This document shows, piece after piece, positions 26,462 through 34,277 of a stretch of DNA of 64,000 bases (its first letter is position 1; each line of letters begins with the position of its first letter). The notes beneath the pieces were generated by a model that was given only the letters and a program-made list of their open reading frames with translations, did not search any database and was not told where the DNA came from. Location of the stretch: contig OY760624.1 of assembly GCA_963663775.1 (NCBI GenBank), positions 620,001-684,000 on the forward strand, read 5' to 3'. This DNA is from G963663775 sp963663775 (lineage in GTDB: Bacteria > Bacillota > Clostridia > Oscillospirales > Butyricicoccaceae). A program made the position numbers and the translations under genes.

Positions 26462-26819
26462 CGTTTTGTAAGCGTTCCTTCCAATCTGCATTTTCATCCG
26501 CTTCTGTCTGTGGTTTGGTCAGTTCATCCAGCATCCGCTGACTGTCTTCCCATTCACGGCGCAGGGCTTCCAGTTCCTGTCCCTGCTGTTTCACCTGCTC
26601 CTGCAGGCGCAGCGCCACCTCTGCGGCTTTACAGCCCTCGTCCGCCAGATTGCAGGCGGCAAGCATGGTGGATTTGAGTAGCGACATGCCGGGCAAATCC
26701 CGTGATGCACGAATTTTTTCATCAACCATTTTCGCAATGCGCTGCATATAGTCAGTGCTCTCATCCGTCAAAAGCACATAATTTTCTCCGGCAATATGGA
26801 CGGTCACTCTGTTCTTCAT
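26448..26819 (-). CDS. zapA: cell division protein ZapA
   Basis: A 123-residue FtsZ-ring stabilising protein. The N-terminal half (VTVHIAGENYVLLTDES, YMQRIAKMVDEKI) is the conserved ZapA domain, and residues 55-110 form a charged coiled coil for dimerisation. The ATG at 26819 follows AGGAGG at about 6 bases. It heads the zapA-U32-DUF4321-maf-mreC-mreD-mrdA transcript, which joins division and elongation genes. Confidence 0.9.
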   Translation of the reverse strand: MKNRVTVHIAGENYVLLTDESTDYMQRIAKMVDEKIRASRDLPGMSLLKSTMLAACNLADEGCKAAEVALRLQEQVKQQGQELEALRREWEDSQRMLDELTKPQTEADENADWKERLQNDETD

Positions 26820-26887
26820 GGTTTCTCCTCCTACTCCCGCAGAACACACTTTCCGAAAGCTTGCCTATCATAAGAATAAACACTATC

Positions 26888-26917
26888 AGTATACCACAGT
26901 TGTTTTGCATTTGCGAA
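26888..26917 (-). promoter_or_regulatory. promoter for zapA and the cell-shape genes
   Basis: On the minus strand TTCGCA, an 18-base spacer and TATACT lie about 70 bases upstream of the zapA ATG, in the divergent region shared with proB. Confidence 0.5.
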
Positions 26918-26972
26918 CCTTATTTTTTGGATTCTTCTCACAACTTCTATCCATTCTGCGTCCATTTAAACC

Positions 26973-27001
26973 TTGTAACACCCATTGCACTGTGCTAAAA
27001 T
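26973..27001 (+). promoter_or_regulatory. promoter for proB-proA-CYTH
   Basis: TTGTAA, a 17-base spacer and TAAAAT lie about 80 bases upstream of the proB ATG. Confidence 0.6.
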
Positions 27002-27081
27002 GAAAGCAAACGAATCTGCACAAATTATGCGCTGCCGCAGTATCTGCATGGTTTCGTGCTGCAAAAGGAGATTTTTGATTC

Positions 27082-27891
27082 ATGTCACCTCTGGACTCTG
27101 TGCGCCGTATCGTTGTCAAGGTCGGTACGTCCACTCTCACTTATCCAAACGGCAAGCTAAACCTCCGCCGAATTGAACATCTGACACGCTGCGTGTCCGA
27201 TTTGACCTGCCGTGGGTATGAAATGGTGCTGGTGTCTTCCGGCGCAATTGGGGCGGGTGCCAACAAACTGGGTTTGCCCGAGCGACCACACACCTTGGAA
27301 ATGAAGCAGGCTGCAGCCGCCGTTGGGCAGTGCGCATTGATGCATATTTATGATAAACTGTTTCTGGAATACGGGGTCACGGTTGCCCAGCTGCTGCTGA
27401 CACGGCATGACATTGCGCACGGCTCACGGCGCACCAATATCCAGTCCACCTTTGAAGCCTTGCTTGGCATCCACACCGTTCCCATTGTCAACGAAAATGA
27501 CACCGTTGCCGTGGAAGAAATCGAAGCTGTGGACACCTTTGGCGATAACGACACGCTTTCCGCCGTGGTTGCCCGCATCTGCAACGCAGACTTGCTGGTG
27601 ATTTTCACGGATATGGATGGTTTGTTTGATGCAGACCCTCGCTCCAACCCAGACGCAAAGCTGATTTCGGAGGTCAACACCATCAACGCCGACATCCGTG
27701 CCATTGCGGGCGGTGCCGGCACTGCAAACGGCACCGGCGGCATGGCAACCAAGCTGTCTGCGGCGGAGCTGTGCATGGATGCTGACATCCCTATGCTGAT
27801 TGTCAACGGCAATCGCCCTGAAAATCTATATGATATTGTAGACGGTGTCCATATTGGCACCCTGTTTTGTACCGAAAGGAGCAGATTATGA
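27082..27891 (+). CDS. proB: glutamate 5-kinase without PUA domain
   Basis: A 269-residue amino-acid kinase that phosphorylates glutamate in the first step of proline synthesis. RIVVKVGTSTLT at the start, LVSSGAIGAG, VPIVNENDTV and TDMDGLFDADPR are family motifs. It ends after the kinase domain, so the C-terminal PUA domain of the E. coli enzyme is missing, as in several Firmicutes. The ATG follows GGAG. Its stop overlaps the proA start by four bases (ATGA). Confidence 0.95.
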   Translation: MSPLDSVRRIVVKVGTSTLTYPNGKLNLRRIEHLTRCVSDLTCRGYEMVLVSSGAIGAGANKLGLPERPHTLEMKQAAAAVGQCALMHIYDKLFLEYGVTVAQLLLTRHDIAHGSRRTNIQSTFEALLGIHTVPIVNENDTVAVEEIEAVDTFGDNDTLSAVVARICNADLLVIFTDMDGLFDADPRSNPDAKLISEVNTINADIRAIAGGAGTANGTGGMATKLSAAELCMDADIPMLIVNGNRPENLYDIVDGVHIGTLFCTERSRL

Positions 27892-29135
27892 AAAATGTCC
27901 GCCTGTTGGCACAAGAAGCACGCACTGCCAAACCCGCTGTCGGCGCATTGTCTGCCGAGCAGAAAAACCATGGCTTGCTCGCAATTGCCGATGCCCTAGA
28001 GGCGCAGATTGCAGAAATCATCGCCGCAAATGCACAGGACATTGCACATGGGCATGAAATCGGCTTAAACGCCGGTTTGATTGACCGCCTGACCTTGGAT
28101 GAAAAACGCATTCTCAGCATGGCAGAAGGCTGCCGCCAAGTGGCTTCCCTGCCCGACCCCATCGGCGAACTGCTTTGGATGCGCACCCGTCCCAATGGTC
28201 TGCGTATTGGGGCACAGCGTGTGCCCCTCGGTGTCATCGGTGTCATATACGAAGCCCGCCCCAATGTCACGGTTGATGCGGCGGCATTGTGCTTCAAAGC
28301 CGGTTCTGCGTGTCTGCTCCGTGGCGGAAAAGAAGCCATCCACTCTTCCGCTTGTCTGGCAAACCTCATGCGTGGGGCACTGCGGGATGCCGGTCTGCCG
28401 GAAAACGCCATTTGCTTTGTCGAGGACACCTCTCGTGACAGTGCCAACGAAATGATGCACCTCAACGGACTGCTCGATGTGCTGATTCCACGCGGCGGGG
28501 CGGGGCTGATTCAAGCTGTGGTGCAGAATTCCACCGTGCCGATTATTGAAACAGGCACCGGCAACTGCCATATTTATGTGGACGAAAGCGCTGATTTGGA
28601 CATGGCACTTTCCATTCTGGTGAATGCCAAGGTTTCTCGTCCTTCTGTCTGCAATGCGGCAGAAAGTCTGCTCGTGCACGCTGCCGTTGCGCAAGCATTC
28701 CTGCCACGGGCACTGGCGGCCCTCTCTGCGGAAGACGTCAAACTGCATGGCTGTCCACGCACCATGCAGGTGCTCGGCGATGAAGTGCTTCCCGCAACCG
28801 AAGAAGATTACGGAAAAGAATATCTGGCTCTGGAGATGTCTGCAAAGGTCGTGGACACCCTTGATGATGCCATTTTGCACATCAACACCTATAACACAGG
28901 GCATTCTGAAGCCATTATCACAGAGAACTACGCCGCTTCCCAACGCTTTTTGAATGAAGTCGATGCGGCGGCGGTCTATGTGAACGCATCCACACGCTTC
29001 ACCGATGGATTTGAGTTTGGATTTGGTGCAGAAATCGGCATTTCCACCCAAAAGCTGCATGCACGTGGCCCGATGGGACTGGACGCCTTAACCTCCACCA
29101 AATACATTGTATATGGTAACGGACAGGTGCGCTAA
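27888..29135 (+). CDS. proA: gamma-glutamyl phosphate reductase
   Basis: A 415-residue aldehyde-dehydrogenase-fold enzyme that reduces gamma-glutamyl phosphate to glutamate semialdehyde with NADPH. Conserved stretches are RVPLGVIGVIYEARPNVT, LRGGKEA, and the catalytic Cys region SRPSVCNAAESLLVH. The start ATG at 27888 overlaps the proB stop and has AAAGGAG upstream. proC is not in the window, so the final reductase step is encoded elsewhere. Confidence 0.96.
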   Translation: MKNVRLLAQEARTAKPAVGALSAEQKNHGLLAIADALEAQIAEIIAANAQDIAHGHEIGLNAGLIDRLTLDEKRILSMAEGCRQVASLPDPIGELLWMRTRPNGLRIGAQRVPLGVIGVIYEARPNVTVDAAALCFKAGSACLLRGGKEAIHSSACLANLMRGALRDAGLPENAICFVEDTSRDSANEMMHLNGLLDVLIPRGGAGLIQAVVQNSTVPIIETGTGNCHIYVDESADLDMALSILVNAKVSRPSVCNAAESLLVHAAVAQAFLPRALAALSAEDVKLHGCPRTMQVLGDEVLPATEEDYGKEYLALEMSAKVVDTLDDAILHINTYNTGHSEAIITENYAASQRFLNEVDAAAVYVNASTRFTDGFEFGFGAEIGISTQKLHARGPMGLDALTSTKYIVYGNGQVR

Positions 29136-29136
29136 C

Positions 29137-29748
29137 ATGGAGCAAGAAATGAAATGGCGTGCCGATGCCTCCGTGCAGCAGTTGATTTTAGAGTGGTCCG
29201 CTGCGTTTCGTGTGCACGATACCCGCTATACGATGAACGCCTGCTACTATGACACGGAAGATGGTTTTCTCGCCGCTCAGCACGCCGGACTGCGTCTGCG
29301 CACAGAAAACGGCAGCCGTGTTTGCTGCTTGAAATGCGGCGGCGGCGTTTCCGAAAGCGGTCTGCACACCCGTGAAGAATATGAATACCCTGCAGACACC
29401 ATCTGCGAGGGCATTGTCCATCTGTTCAAAAAAGCGGGCGCTCCTGCCCACATTTGCCTGCCGTTGATAGAAAAAGGCGTTTTTGAAGTCTGTCGGGTGG
29501 AATTCACACGCACGGCAATGCTTCTGCAAGTGCAGCCTTCACCAGAGCAGGTGGTAATGACCGCAGAACTTGCGCTAGACAGCGGCACCCTCCATCGTGC
29601 GGAACGTGCTTGTCCCTTTGCGGAAGTCGAGTTGGAGCACAAATCCGGCGATGTGCAAGTGTTTCTGTCCTTCGCCGCACAACTGGCGCAGACATTTGAC
29701 CTGCAGCCTGAGCCTTTGAGCAAGCTTGCCCGTGCCATTTCTTTATAA
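29137..29748 (+). CDS. CYTH domain protein (probable triphosphatase)
   Basis: A 203-residue CYTH-fold protein. It begins MEQEMKW, matching the ExExK metal-binding signature (E2, E4, K6), and later has paired charged strands such as GLRLRTENG and FAEVELEHKSG that line the CYTH tunnel. Characterised bacterial members hydrolyse inorganic triphosphate or nucleoside triphosphates. It starts two bases after the proA stop with no strong ribosome site of its own, so it is probably translationally coupled to proA. A link between CYTH activity and proline synthesis is not established. Confidence 0.75.
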   Translation: MEQEMKWRADASVQQLILEWSAAFRVHDTRYTMNACYYDTEDGFLAAQHAGLRLRTENGSRVCCLKCGGGVSESGLHTREEYEYPADTICEGIVHLFKKAGAPAHICLPLIEKGVFEVCRVEFTRTAMLLQVQPSPEQVVMTAELALDSGTLHRAERACPFAEVELEHKSGDVQVFLSFAAQLAQTFDLQPEPLSKLARAISL

Positions 29749-29752
29749 TCTT

Positions 29753-29785
29753 CATAGATTCGCAGGCATTTCCTGCAATTCTATG
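29753..29785 (+). terminator. weak hairpin after the proBA operon
   Basis: CATAGA (29753-29758) pairs with TCTATG (29780-29785), and inside it GCAGG pairs with CCTGC, separated by a small internal loop. Only a short T-run follows, so termination would be inefficient. Confidence 0.4.
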
Positions 29786-29795
29786 CGGCTTTACC

Positions 29796-29824
29796 TTGCA
29801 AACATACCATATCTATTGTATAAT
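29796..29824 (+). promoter_or_regulatory. promoter for putP
   Basis: TTGCAA, a 17-base spacer and a perfect TATAAT lie 26 bases upstream of the putP ATG. The transcript leader is therefore very short, with room for the ribosome site only. Confidence 0.75.
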
Positions 29825-29850
29825 ATCTGGGTATGTCAAGGAGGGCTTTT

Positions 29851-31350
29851 ATGCAAAACATATCTACAAATATTTATCTGATACTGGCTTTTTGTACCTA
29901 TCTTTGCTTTATGATAGGCATTGGTATGTATTTTTACGGCAAAAACCGCACCACCACCGAATACTTTCTCGGCGGTCGCAAGCTTGGCTCTTGGGTCACT
30001 TCCATGAGCGCACAGGCATCCGATATGTCCGGCTGGCTGCTGATGGGATTACCCGGTGCTGCGTATTTATCCGGTCTTTCGGCGGCTTGGATTGCCATCG
30101 GTCTTGCCGTCGGCACTTATCTCAACTGGCGTTTCGTGGCAAAACCGCTGCGCCAATACACCAAAGTGGCAGGCGATGCCATCACCTTGCCGCAATTTTT
30201 CTCCAATCGTTTTCGGGATGAAAGCGGCATCATCAATGTGATTGCCTCGCTCTTTATCCTTATCTTTTATTTATTCTATACCGCATCCGGTTTTGTCGGT
30301 GCCGCAAAGCTATTTTCCTCCGTCTTTCATCTTTCCTATGGAGCATCTCTGCTGATTGGCGTTTTGGTTGTGGTCAGCTATACCTTTGCAGGCGGCTTTT
30401 CTGCCGTTTGCTGGACAGACTTTTTCCAAGGCATGCTGATGTTTTTCACCATTCTTGCCGTGCCGATTCTCGCAATCCTCTCGCTCGGCGGTCCCATCGC
30501 CTTTTTCCAGACCACCGAACAACTACACCCCAATTTTTTGCAGTTGTTCATTGACGGAGAAACCAACCTGCCGCTGTCTGCCATGGGCATCCTTTCTCTG
30601 GTTGCATGGGGCTTGGGCTATTTCGGTCAACCGCATATTTTGGTGCGTTTCATGGGCATTGATTCCCCTGCTTCCATCAAAAAATCACGCCGTATCGCAA
30701 CCGTTTGGGTCATTTTTTCCTTGACCGCCGCAATTTTAATCGGCATTGCCGGCAAGATGTATCTGCCGCAGGATCTCGCCGCAAGCGGTGCGCAGGAAAC
30801 GGTTTATATCACCATGGTGCAGAATATTTTCCCTGTGTTTGTGGGCGGCATTTTCTTATCTGCCATTTTGGCGGCAATCATGTCCACTGCTGACAGCCAG
30901 CTTTTGGTCACCGCTTCTGCGATTACAGAAGATTTTTATCATGCAAAGCTGCGTCCCCATGCCTCTGAAAAGGAGCAAATGTGGGTTTCCCGCATCTGTG
31001 TCGTTGCAGTTGCTCTCATTGCAGGTGTCATTGCCATGAATCCTGATTCTTCGGTGCTGGATTTGGTGCAGTATGCTTGGGCGGGCTTCGGTGCGACCTT
31101 TGGCCCGTTGGTGCTGTGTGCGCTGCTGTGGAAACGCACCAATCGCCACGGCGCATTGGCAGGCATTCTGGTTGGCGGTGCTGTAGACATCGTTTGGTCA
31201 CAGCTGTCCGGCGGCATCTTCGATTTATATGAAATCGTGCCCGGATTCCTGTGCTCTCTGGCGGCGATTGTGATTGTCAGCCTGCTGACTACGGCTCCAA
31301 ATGCCGAAATACAGCACGAATTTGATACGTACCATACGTGCGAAGACTAA
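29851..31350 (+). CDS. putP: sodium/proline symporter
   Basis: A 499-residue sodium:solute symporter of the PutP branch, with about 13 membrane segments. Signature stretches are TTEYFLGGRKLGSWVTSMSA and AQASDMSGWLLMGLPGAAY, which contain the Na+-site and proline-site residues of PutP, and the later LSAILAAIMSTADSQLL. The ATG at 29851 follows AAGGAGG at about 6 bases. Location just after proBA suggests that uptake and synthesis of proline are encoded side by side, though putP has its own promoter. Confidence 0.92.
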   Translation: MQNISTNIYLILAFCTYLCFMIGIGMYFYGKNRTTTEYFLGGRKLGSWVTSMSAQASDMSGWLLMGLPGAAYLSGLSAAWIAIGLAVGTYLNWRFVAKPLRQYTKVAGDAITLPQFFSNRFRDESGIINVIASLFILIFYLFYTASGFVGAAKLFSSVFHLSYGASLLIGVLVVVSYTFAGGFSAVCWTDFFQGMLMFFTILAVPILAILSLGGPIAFFQTTEQLHPNFLQLFIDGETNLPLSAMGILSLVAWGLGYFGQPHILVRFMGIDSPASIKKSRRIATVWVIFSLTAAILIGIAGKMYLPQDLAASGAQETVYITMVQNIFPVFVGGIFLSAILAAIMSTADSQLLVTASAITEDFYHAKLRPHASEKEQMWVSRICVVAVALIAGVIAMNPDSSVLDLVQYAWAGFGATFGPLVLCALLWKRTNRHGALAGILVGGAVDIVWSQLSGGIFDLYEIVPGFLCSLAAIVIVSLLTTAPNAEIQHEFDTYHTCED

Positions 31351-31370
31351 AAAGGACGGGATTTCTAACC

Positions 31371-32303
31371 ATGACATGCTTTTCATCTGCTCCAAAACCT
31401 GCTTCCTTACGGCAGCTCAAGAAAAAACTGCTTTTGATTGTGTTTGCAGGCATACTTGCTGGTGCCAATATGTTATATTCCAGCGTGCAGAACCATCTTT
31501 TTGCCTCTTCCACTGCCGCAACAACGGTTTCGCAGGACACGACGGTGCATTTTATAGATGTTGGACAAGGTGACAGCGAACTGATTCAATCCGGCGAAGA
31601 TGCCATTTTAATTGATGGCGGACCGGCCTCTTCTTCCAAAAAGCTGCTTGCCTATTTGGAGCAACAGGGTATTTCGCACCTGTCTGCGGTGATTGCCACC
31701 CATCCACACGAAGACCACATCGGTGGTTTGCCAACTGTATTGCAGCGTTTTTCGGTTGACACCATCTATATGCCAAACTGTACGCTGACCACCGCAACCT
31801 ATGGAAAGCTGCTCAGTGCCATCGAAGATAATCAAGTGCGCACTGTGCTTCCCTCTCCCGGTGATGTGATAACGCTCTCCACAGGTGCGACACTGCAATT
31901 TTTATACCCAGACCCAACCGCCACATTCGAGGAACTGAACAACTATTCTCTGGTATCAATGCTTACCGCCGGTACACACCGCATTTTATTCATGGGCGAT
32001 GCAGAAGCACAGGCAGAGCAAACGCTGCTTTCCGGCGGTATTCCGCTGGCGTGTGAGGTCATCAAACTTGGGCACCATGGCAGCCGTTCCTCCTCAACGC
32101 TGGATTTCTTGCAGCAGGTTGGCGCCAAAACCGCCATCATTTCGTGTGGCGCAGACAATACGTATGGGTTTCCGCATGCGGAAACCTTGGAAAATTTAAA
32201 AAACGCAGGGATTTCTGACATTCGCCGTACCGATGAACAAGGTACGATTGTGATGACATTCCCCGCATCCGCACTTACAGAAAAGGAGGCTCGCGCGGCA
32301 TGA
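31371..32303 (+). CDS. membrane-anchored metallo-beta-lactamase fold hydrolase (ComEC-like MBL)
   Basis: A 310-residue protein with an N-terminal signal anchor (LLLIVFAGILAGANMLY) and an extracytoplasmic MBL domain. The domain has VHFIDVGQGDSELI, the zinc motif THPHEDHIGG, MGDAEAQAE and KLGHHGS, the pattern of the C-terminal nuclease-like domain of ComEC and its stand-alone homologues. It may degrade nucleic acid or another phosphodiester outside the cell; the substrate is not known. The ATG at 31371 is favoured over a GTG that overlaps putP. It is coupled by ATGA to the DUF3006 gene. Confidence 0.85.
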   Translation: MTCFSSAPKPASLRQLKKKLLLIVFAGILAGANMLYSSVQNHLFASSTAATTVSQDTTVHFIDVGQGDSELIQSGEDAILIDGGPASSSKKLLAYLEQQGISHLSAVIATHPHEDHIGGLPTVLQRFSVDTIYMPNCTLTTATYGKLLSAIEDNQVRTVLPSPGDVITLSTGATLQFLYPDPTATFEELNNYSLVSMLTAGTHRILFMGDAEAQAEQTLLSGGIPLACEVIKLGHHGSRSSSTLDFLQQVGAKTAIISCGADNTYGFPHAETLENLKNAGISDIRRTDEQGTIVMTFPASALTEKEARAA

Positions 32304-32527
32304 AAAACACGGCAATTGTAGACCGTTTTGAAGGCGATTTTGTGATTTTAGACGCCGATGACAGCATGATTTCCATTCCTCTCGCAAATGCACCCAAGAT
32401 GCTTGCCGAAGGCATGGTTGTAGAATATGACGGCGACACGATTTTGCGCATCGATATGGAAGAAACCGAACGGCGTGAACGTGATATGCAGCGGCGTTTT
32501 GAACGCATTCTTGGAAAAAACGATTAA
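32300..32527 (+). CDS. DUF3006 protein
   Basis: A 75-residue protein with the DUF3006 pattern: AIVDRFEGDFVILDADD at the start, a short beta-barrel-like domain, and a charged C-terminal helix. It overlaps the MBL stop by four bases. DUF3006 genes commonly follow ComEC-like MBL genes in Firmicutes, suggesting an accessory or regulatory role for the hydrolase. The function is unknown. Confidence 0.8.
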   Translation: MKNTAIVDRFEGDFVILDADDSMISIPLANAPKMLAEGMVVEYDGDTILRIDMEETERRERDMQRRFERILGKND

Positions 32528-32556
32528 AACAAAGACGATATAAGGAGACTCATTGC

Positions 32557-33819
32557 ATGGAAAAGAAACCATTTGTGTCTTTGGCTCAGGTACAGGAGCT
32601 TGCAAAGACCTATCCCACCCCGTTCCATCTCTATGATGAAGCAGGCATTCGTGAAAATGCACGCCGTGTCAAAGCAGCTTTTTCTTGGAACCCCAATTTT
32701 CGGGAATACTTCGCAGTCAAAGCAACACCCACGCCACGCCTGCTGCAGATTTTGCACGAAGAAGGCTTTGGCACGGACTGCTCCAGCTACACCGAGCTGC
32801 TGATGAGCGAAGCGTGCGGTATCATCGGTCACGACATCATGTTCTCTTCCAACGTGACACCTCCGCAGGATTTTCAGCTGGCGGCAAAGCTTGGCGCAAT
32901 CATCAACTTTGATGACATCACACACATCGATTTTTATGAGCAATATGCACCATTTCAGGAAACCATGAGCTGCCGTTTCAATCCGGGTGGTGATTTCAAA
33001 ATCAACAACGAAATCATGGATACGCCTTCGGAAGCGAAATACGGCTTGACCAGACCGCAAATGACCGAAGCCTTTTTGAAGCTCAAAGAAAAAGGCGTTC
33101 AGCATTTTGGCATCCACGCATTTTTGGCATCCAACACGGTTGCAAACGAATATTATCCGGCGCTGGCACGCATCTTATTCCAAACTGCGGTTGACCTGCA
33201 AAAGGAAACCGGTGTGCACATCGCATTCATCAATCTGTCTGGCGGCGTTGGCATTCCCTATCGTCCGGAACAGAACGCCAGCGACATCTTGGCAATTGGC
33301 GAAGGTGTCCACAAGGCATTTGATGACATTTTGGTGCCGGCAGGTATGTCCGATGTGGCGATTTACACCGAAATGGGTCGTTTCATCCTCGCACCGTATG
33401 GTCACTTGATTACCCAGTGCATCCATCAAAAGCACACCCACAAGGAATACATCGGCTGCGATGCTTGTGCGGCAAACCTGATGCGCCCCGCCATGTATGG
33501 TGCATATCATCACATCACTGTGTTGGGCAAGGAAGCCGCATCCTGCGACCATAAGTACGATGTAACCGGCGGACTGTGCGAAAACAACGATAAATTCGCC
33601 ATTGACCGCATGCTGCCGGAAATCAACATCGGGGATTATCTCTGCATCCATGACACGGGTGCGCATGGTTTCTCCATGGGCTACAATTACAACGGTAAGC
33701 TGCGCTCTGCCGAAGTTTTGCTGAAAGAAGATGGCTCCAGCGAACTGATTCGCCGTGCAGAAACACCTTCGGATTATTTTGCAACCTTTGACTTTACGGA
33801 TCTTTTCGATAAAAAATAA
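32557..33819 (+). CDS. diaminopimelate decarboxylase-like PLP enzyme (LysA family)
   Basis: A 420-residue fold-type III (alanine-racemase-like barrel) decarboxylase. The PLP lysine is K55 in FAVKATPTP; a glycine-rich phosphate site (LSGGVGIPY) and the late EMGRFI and CDHKYDVTGGLCENND motifs follow. The last contains the Cys-x-x-x-D type residues that contact substrate from the partner subunit. Reaction class is decarboxylation of meso-diaminopimelate to lysine or a related diamino acid, but the divergence from canonical LysA leaves the substrate open. The ATG follows AAGGAG. No lysine-synthesis genes are adjacent. Confidence 0.8.
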   Translation: MEKKPFVSLAQVQELAKTYPTPFHLYDEAGIRENARRVKAAFSWNPNFREYFAVKATPTPRLLQILHEEGFGTDCSSYTELLMSEACGIIGHDIMFSSNVTPPQDFQLAAKLGAIINFDDITHIDFYEQYAPFQETMSCRFNPGGDFKINNEIMDTPSEAKYGLTRPQMTEAFLKLKEKGVQHFGIHAFLASNTVANEYYPALARILFQTAVDLQKETGVHIAFINLSGGVGIPYRPEQNASDILAIGEGVHKAFDDILVPAGMSDVAIYTEMGRFILAPYGHLITQCIHQKHTHKEYIGCDACAANLMRPAMYGAYHHITVLGKEAASCDHKYDVTGGLCENNDKFAIDRMLPEINIGDYLCIHDTGAHGFSMGYNYNGKLRSAEVLLKEDGSSELIRRAETPSDYFATFDFTDLFDKK

Positions 33820-33841
33820 GGTTTTCTTTTCTCCATCATCC

Positions 33842-33879
33842 AAAAAGCCGAAATCCCAAATAGGGATTTCGGCTTTTTT
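33842..33879. terminator. bidirectional terminator
   Basis: An 11-bp core stem (GCCGAAATCCC with its complement) and a 5-base loop are flanked by A5 and T6. It lies between the convergent LysA-like and HMA-like genes and can serve both. Confidence 0.92.
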
Positions 33880-34264
33880 ATCGTTCTTCCTCTGTTTTCA
33901 ATTTTCGTGTGATTAAAATCAAACAGCCTGCCATGCGCACCGCTTCCTGCAGTTTTGTCTCCGAAAGCTCCAGCTTCATGCGCACCAACGCTTCTTTTTT
34001 GGCATAATCCACCGTTGCCCAAACCCCTGGCAGCGCATTGAGCCGCTGCTCGACACGGTGTGCGGTACTGCGGCTGTCTACCCCGTCCAAAATGATTTGC
34101 AGCCGATGCGAATAATGCGTGGGGTCATGGTCACCCCTATCCGTGTTACTTCCTATCGTTTTTGACGGACGGATTTCGTCCAAAATGCGCCATCTTCGAA
34201 ACAACCGCAGGGTCGTCAGTAAAATAATCCAAAAACCCGTTACAATCATCCATTTGGATTGCAT
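33878..34264 (-). CDS. membrane-anchored HMA-like domain protein lacking the CxxC metal site
   Basis: A 128-residue protein with one N-terminal membrane helix (about residues 6-21), an arginine-rich stop, a short linker, and a C-terminal domain (about 52-118). That domain has the beta-alpha-beta-beta-alpha-beta pattern of heavy-metal-associated (HMA) domains: LQIILDGVDSRSTAHRVEQRL, LPGVWATVDYAKKEALVRM. The metal-binding loop, normally GMxCxxC, here reads GVDSRST, so both cysteines are absent and classical copper binding is not expected. The ATG has AGGAGG at about 6 bases. It starts 13 bases after the deaminase gene. I infer a protein-interaction or sensing role; the family call is from pattern only. 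Confidence 0.6.
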   Translation of the reverse strand: MQSKWMIVTGFWIILLTTLRLFRRWRILDEIRPSKTIGSNTDRGDHDPTHYSHRLQIILDGVDSRSTAHRVEQRLNALPGVWATVDYAKKEALVRMKLELSETKLQEAVRMAGCLILITRKLKTEEER

Positions 34265-34277
34265 CAGAAACCTCCTT

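Noticed and set aside
29107..29136. An earlier start for the CYTH gene inside proA.
   Set aside because: The residues added are not part of the CYTH domain, and the ATG at 29137 places the ExExK motif at the N-terminus as in the family.
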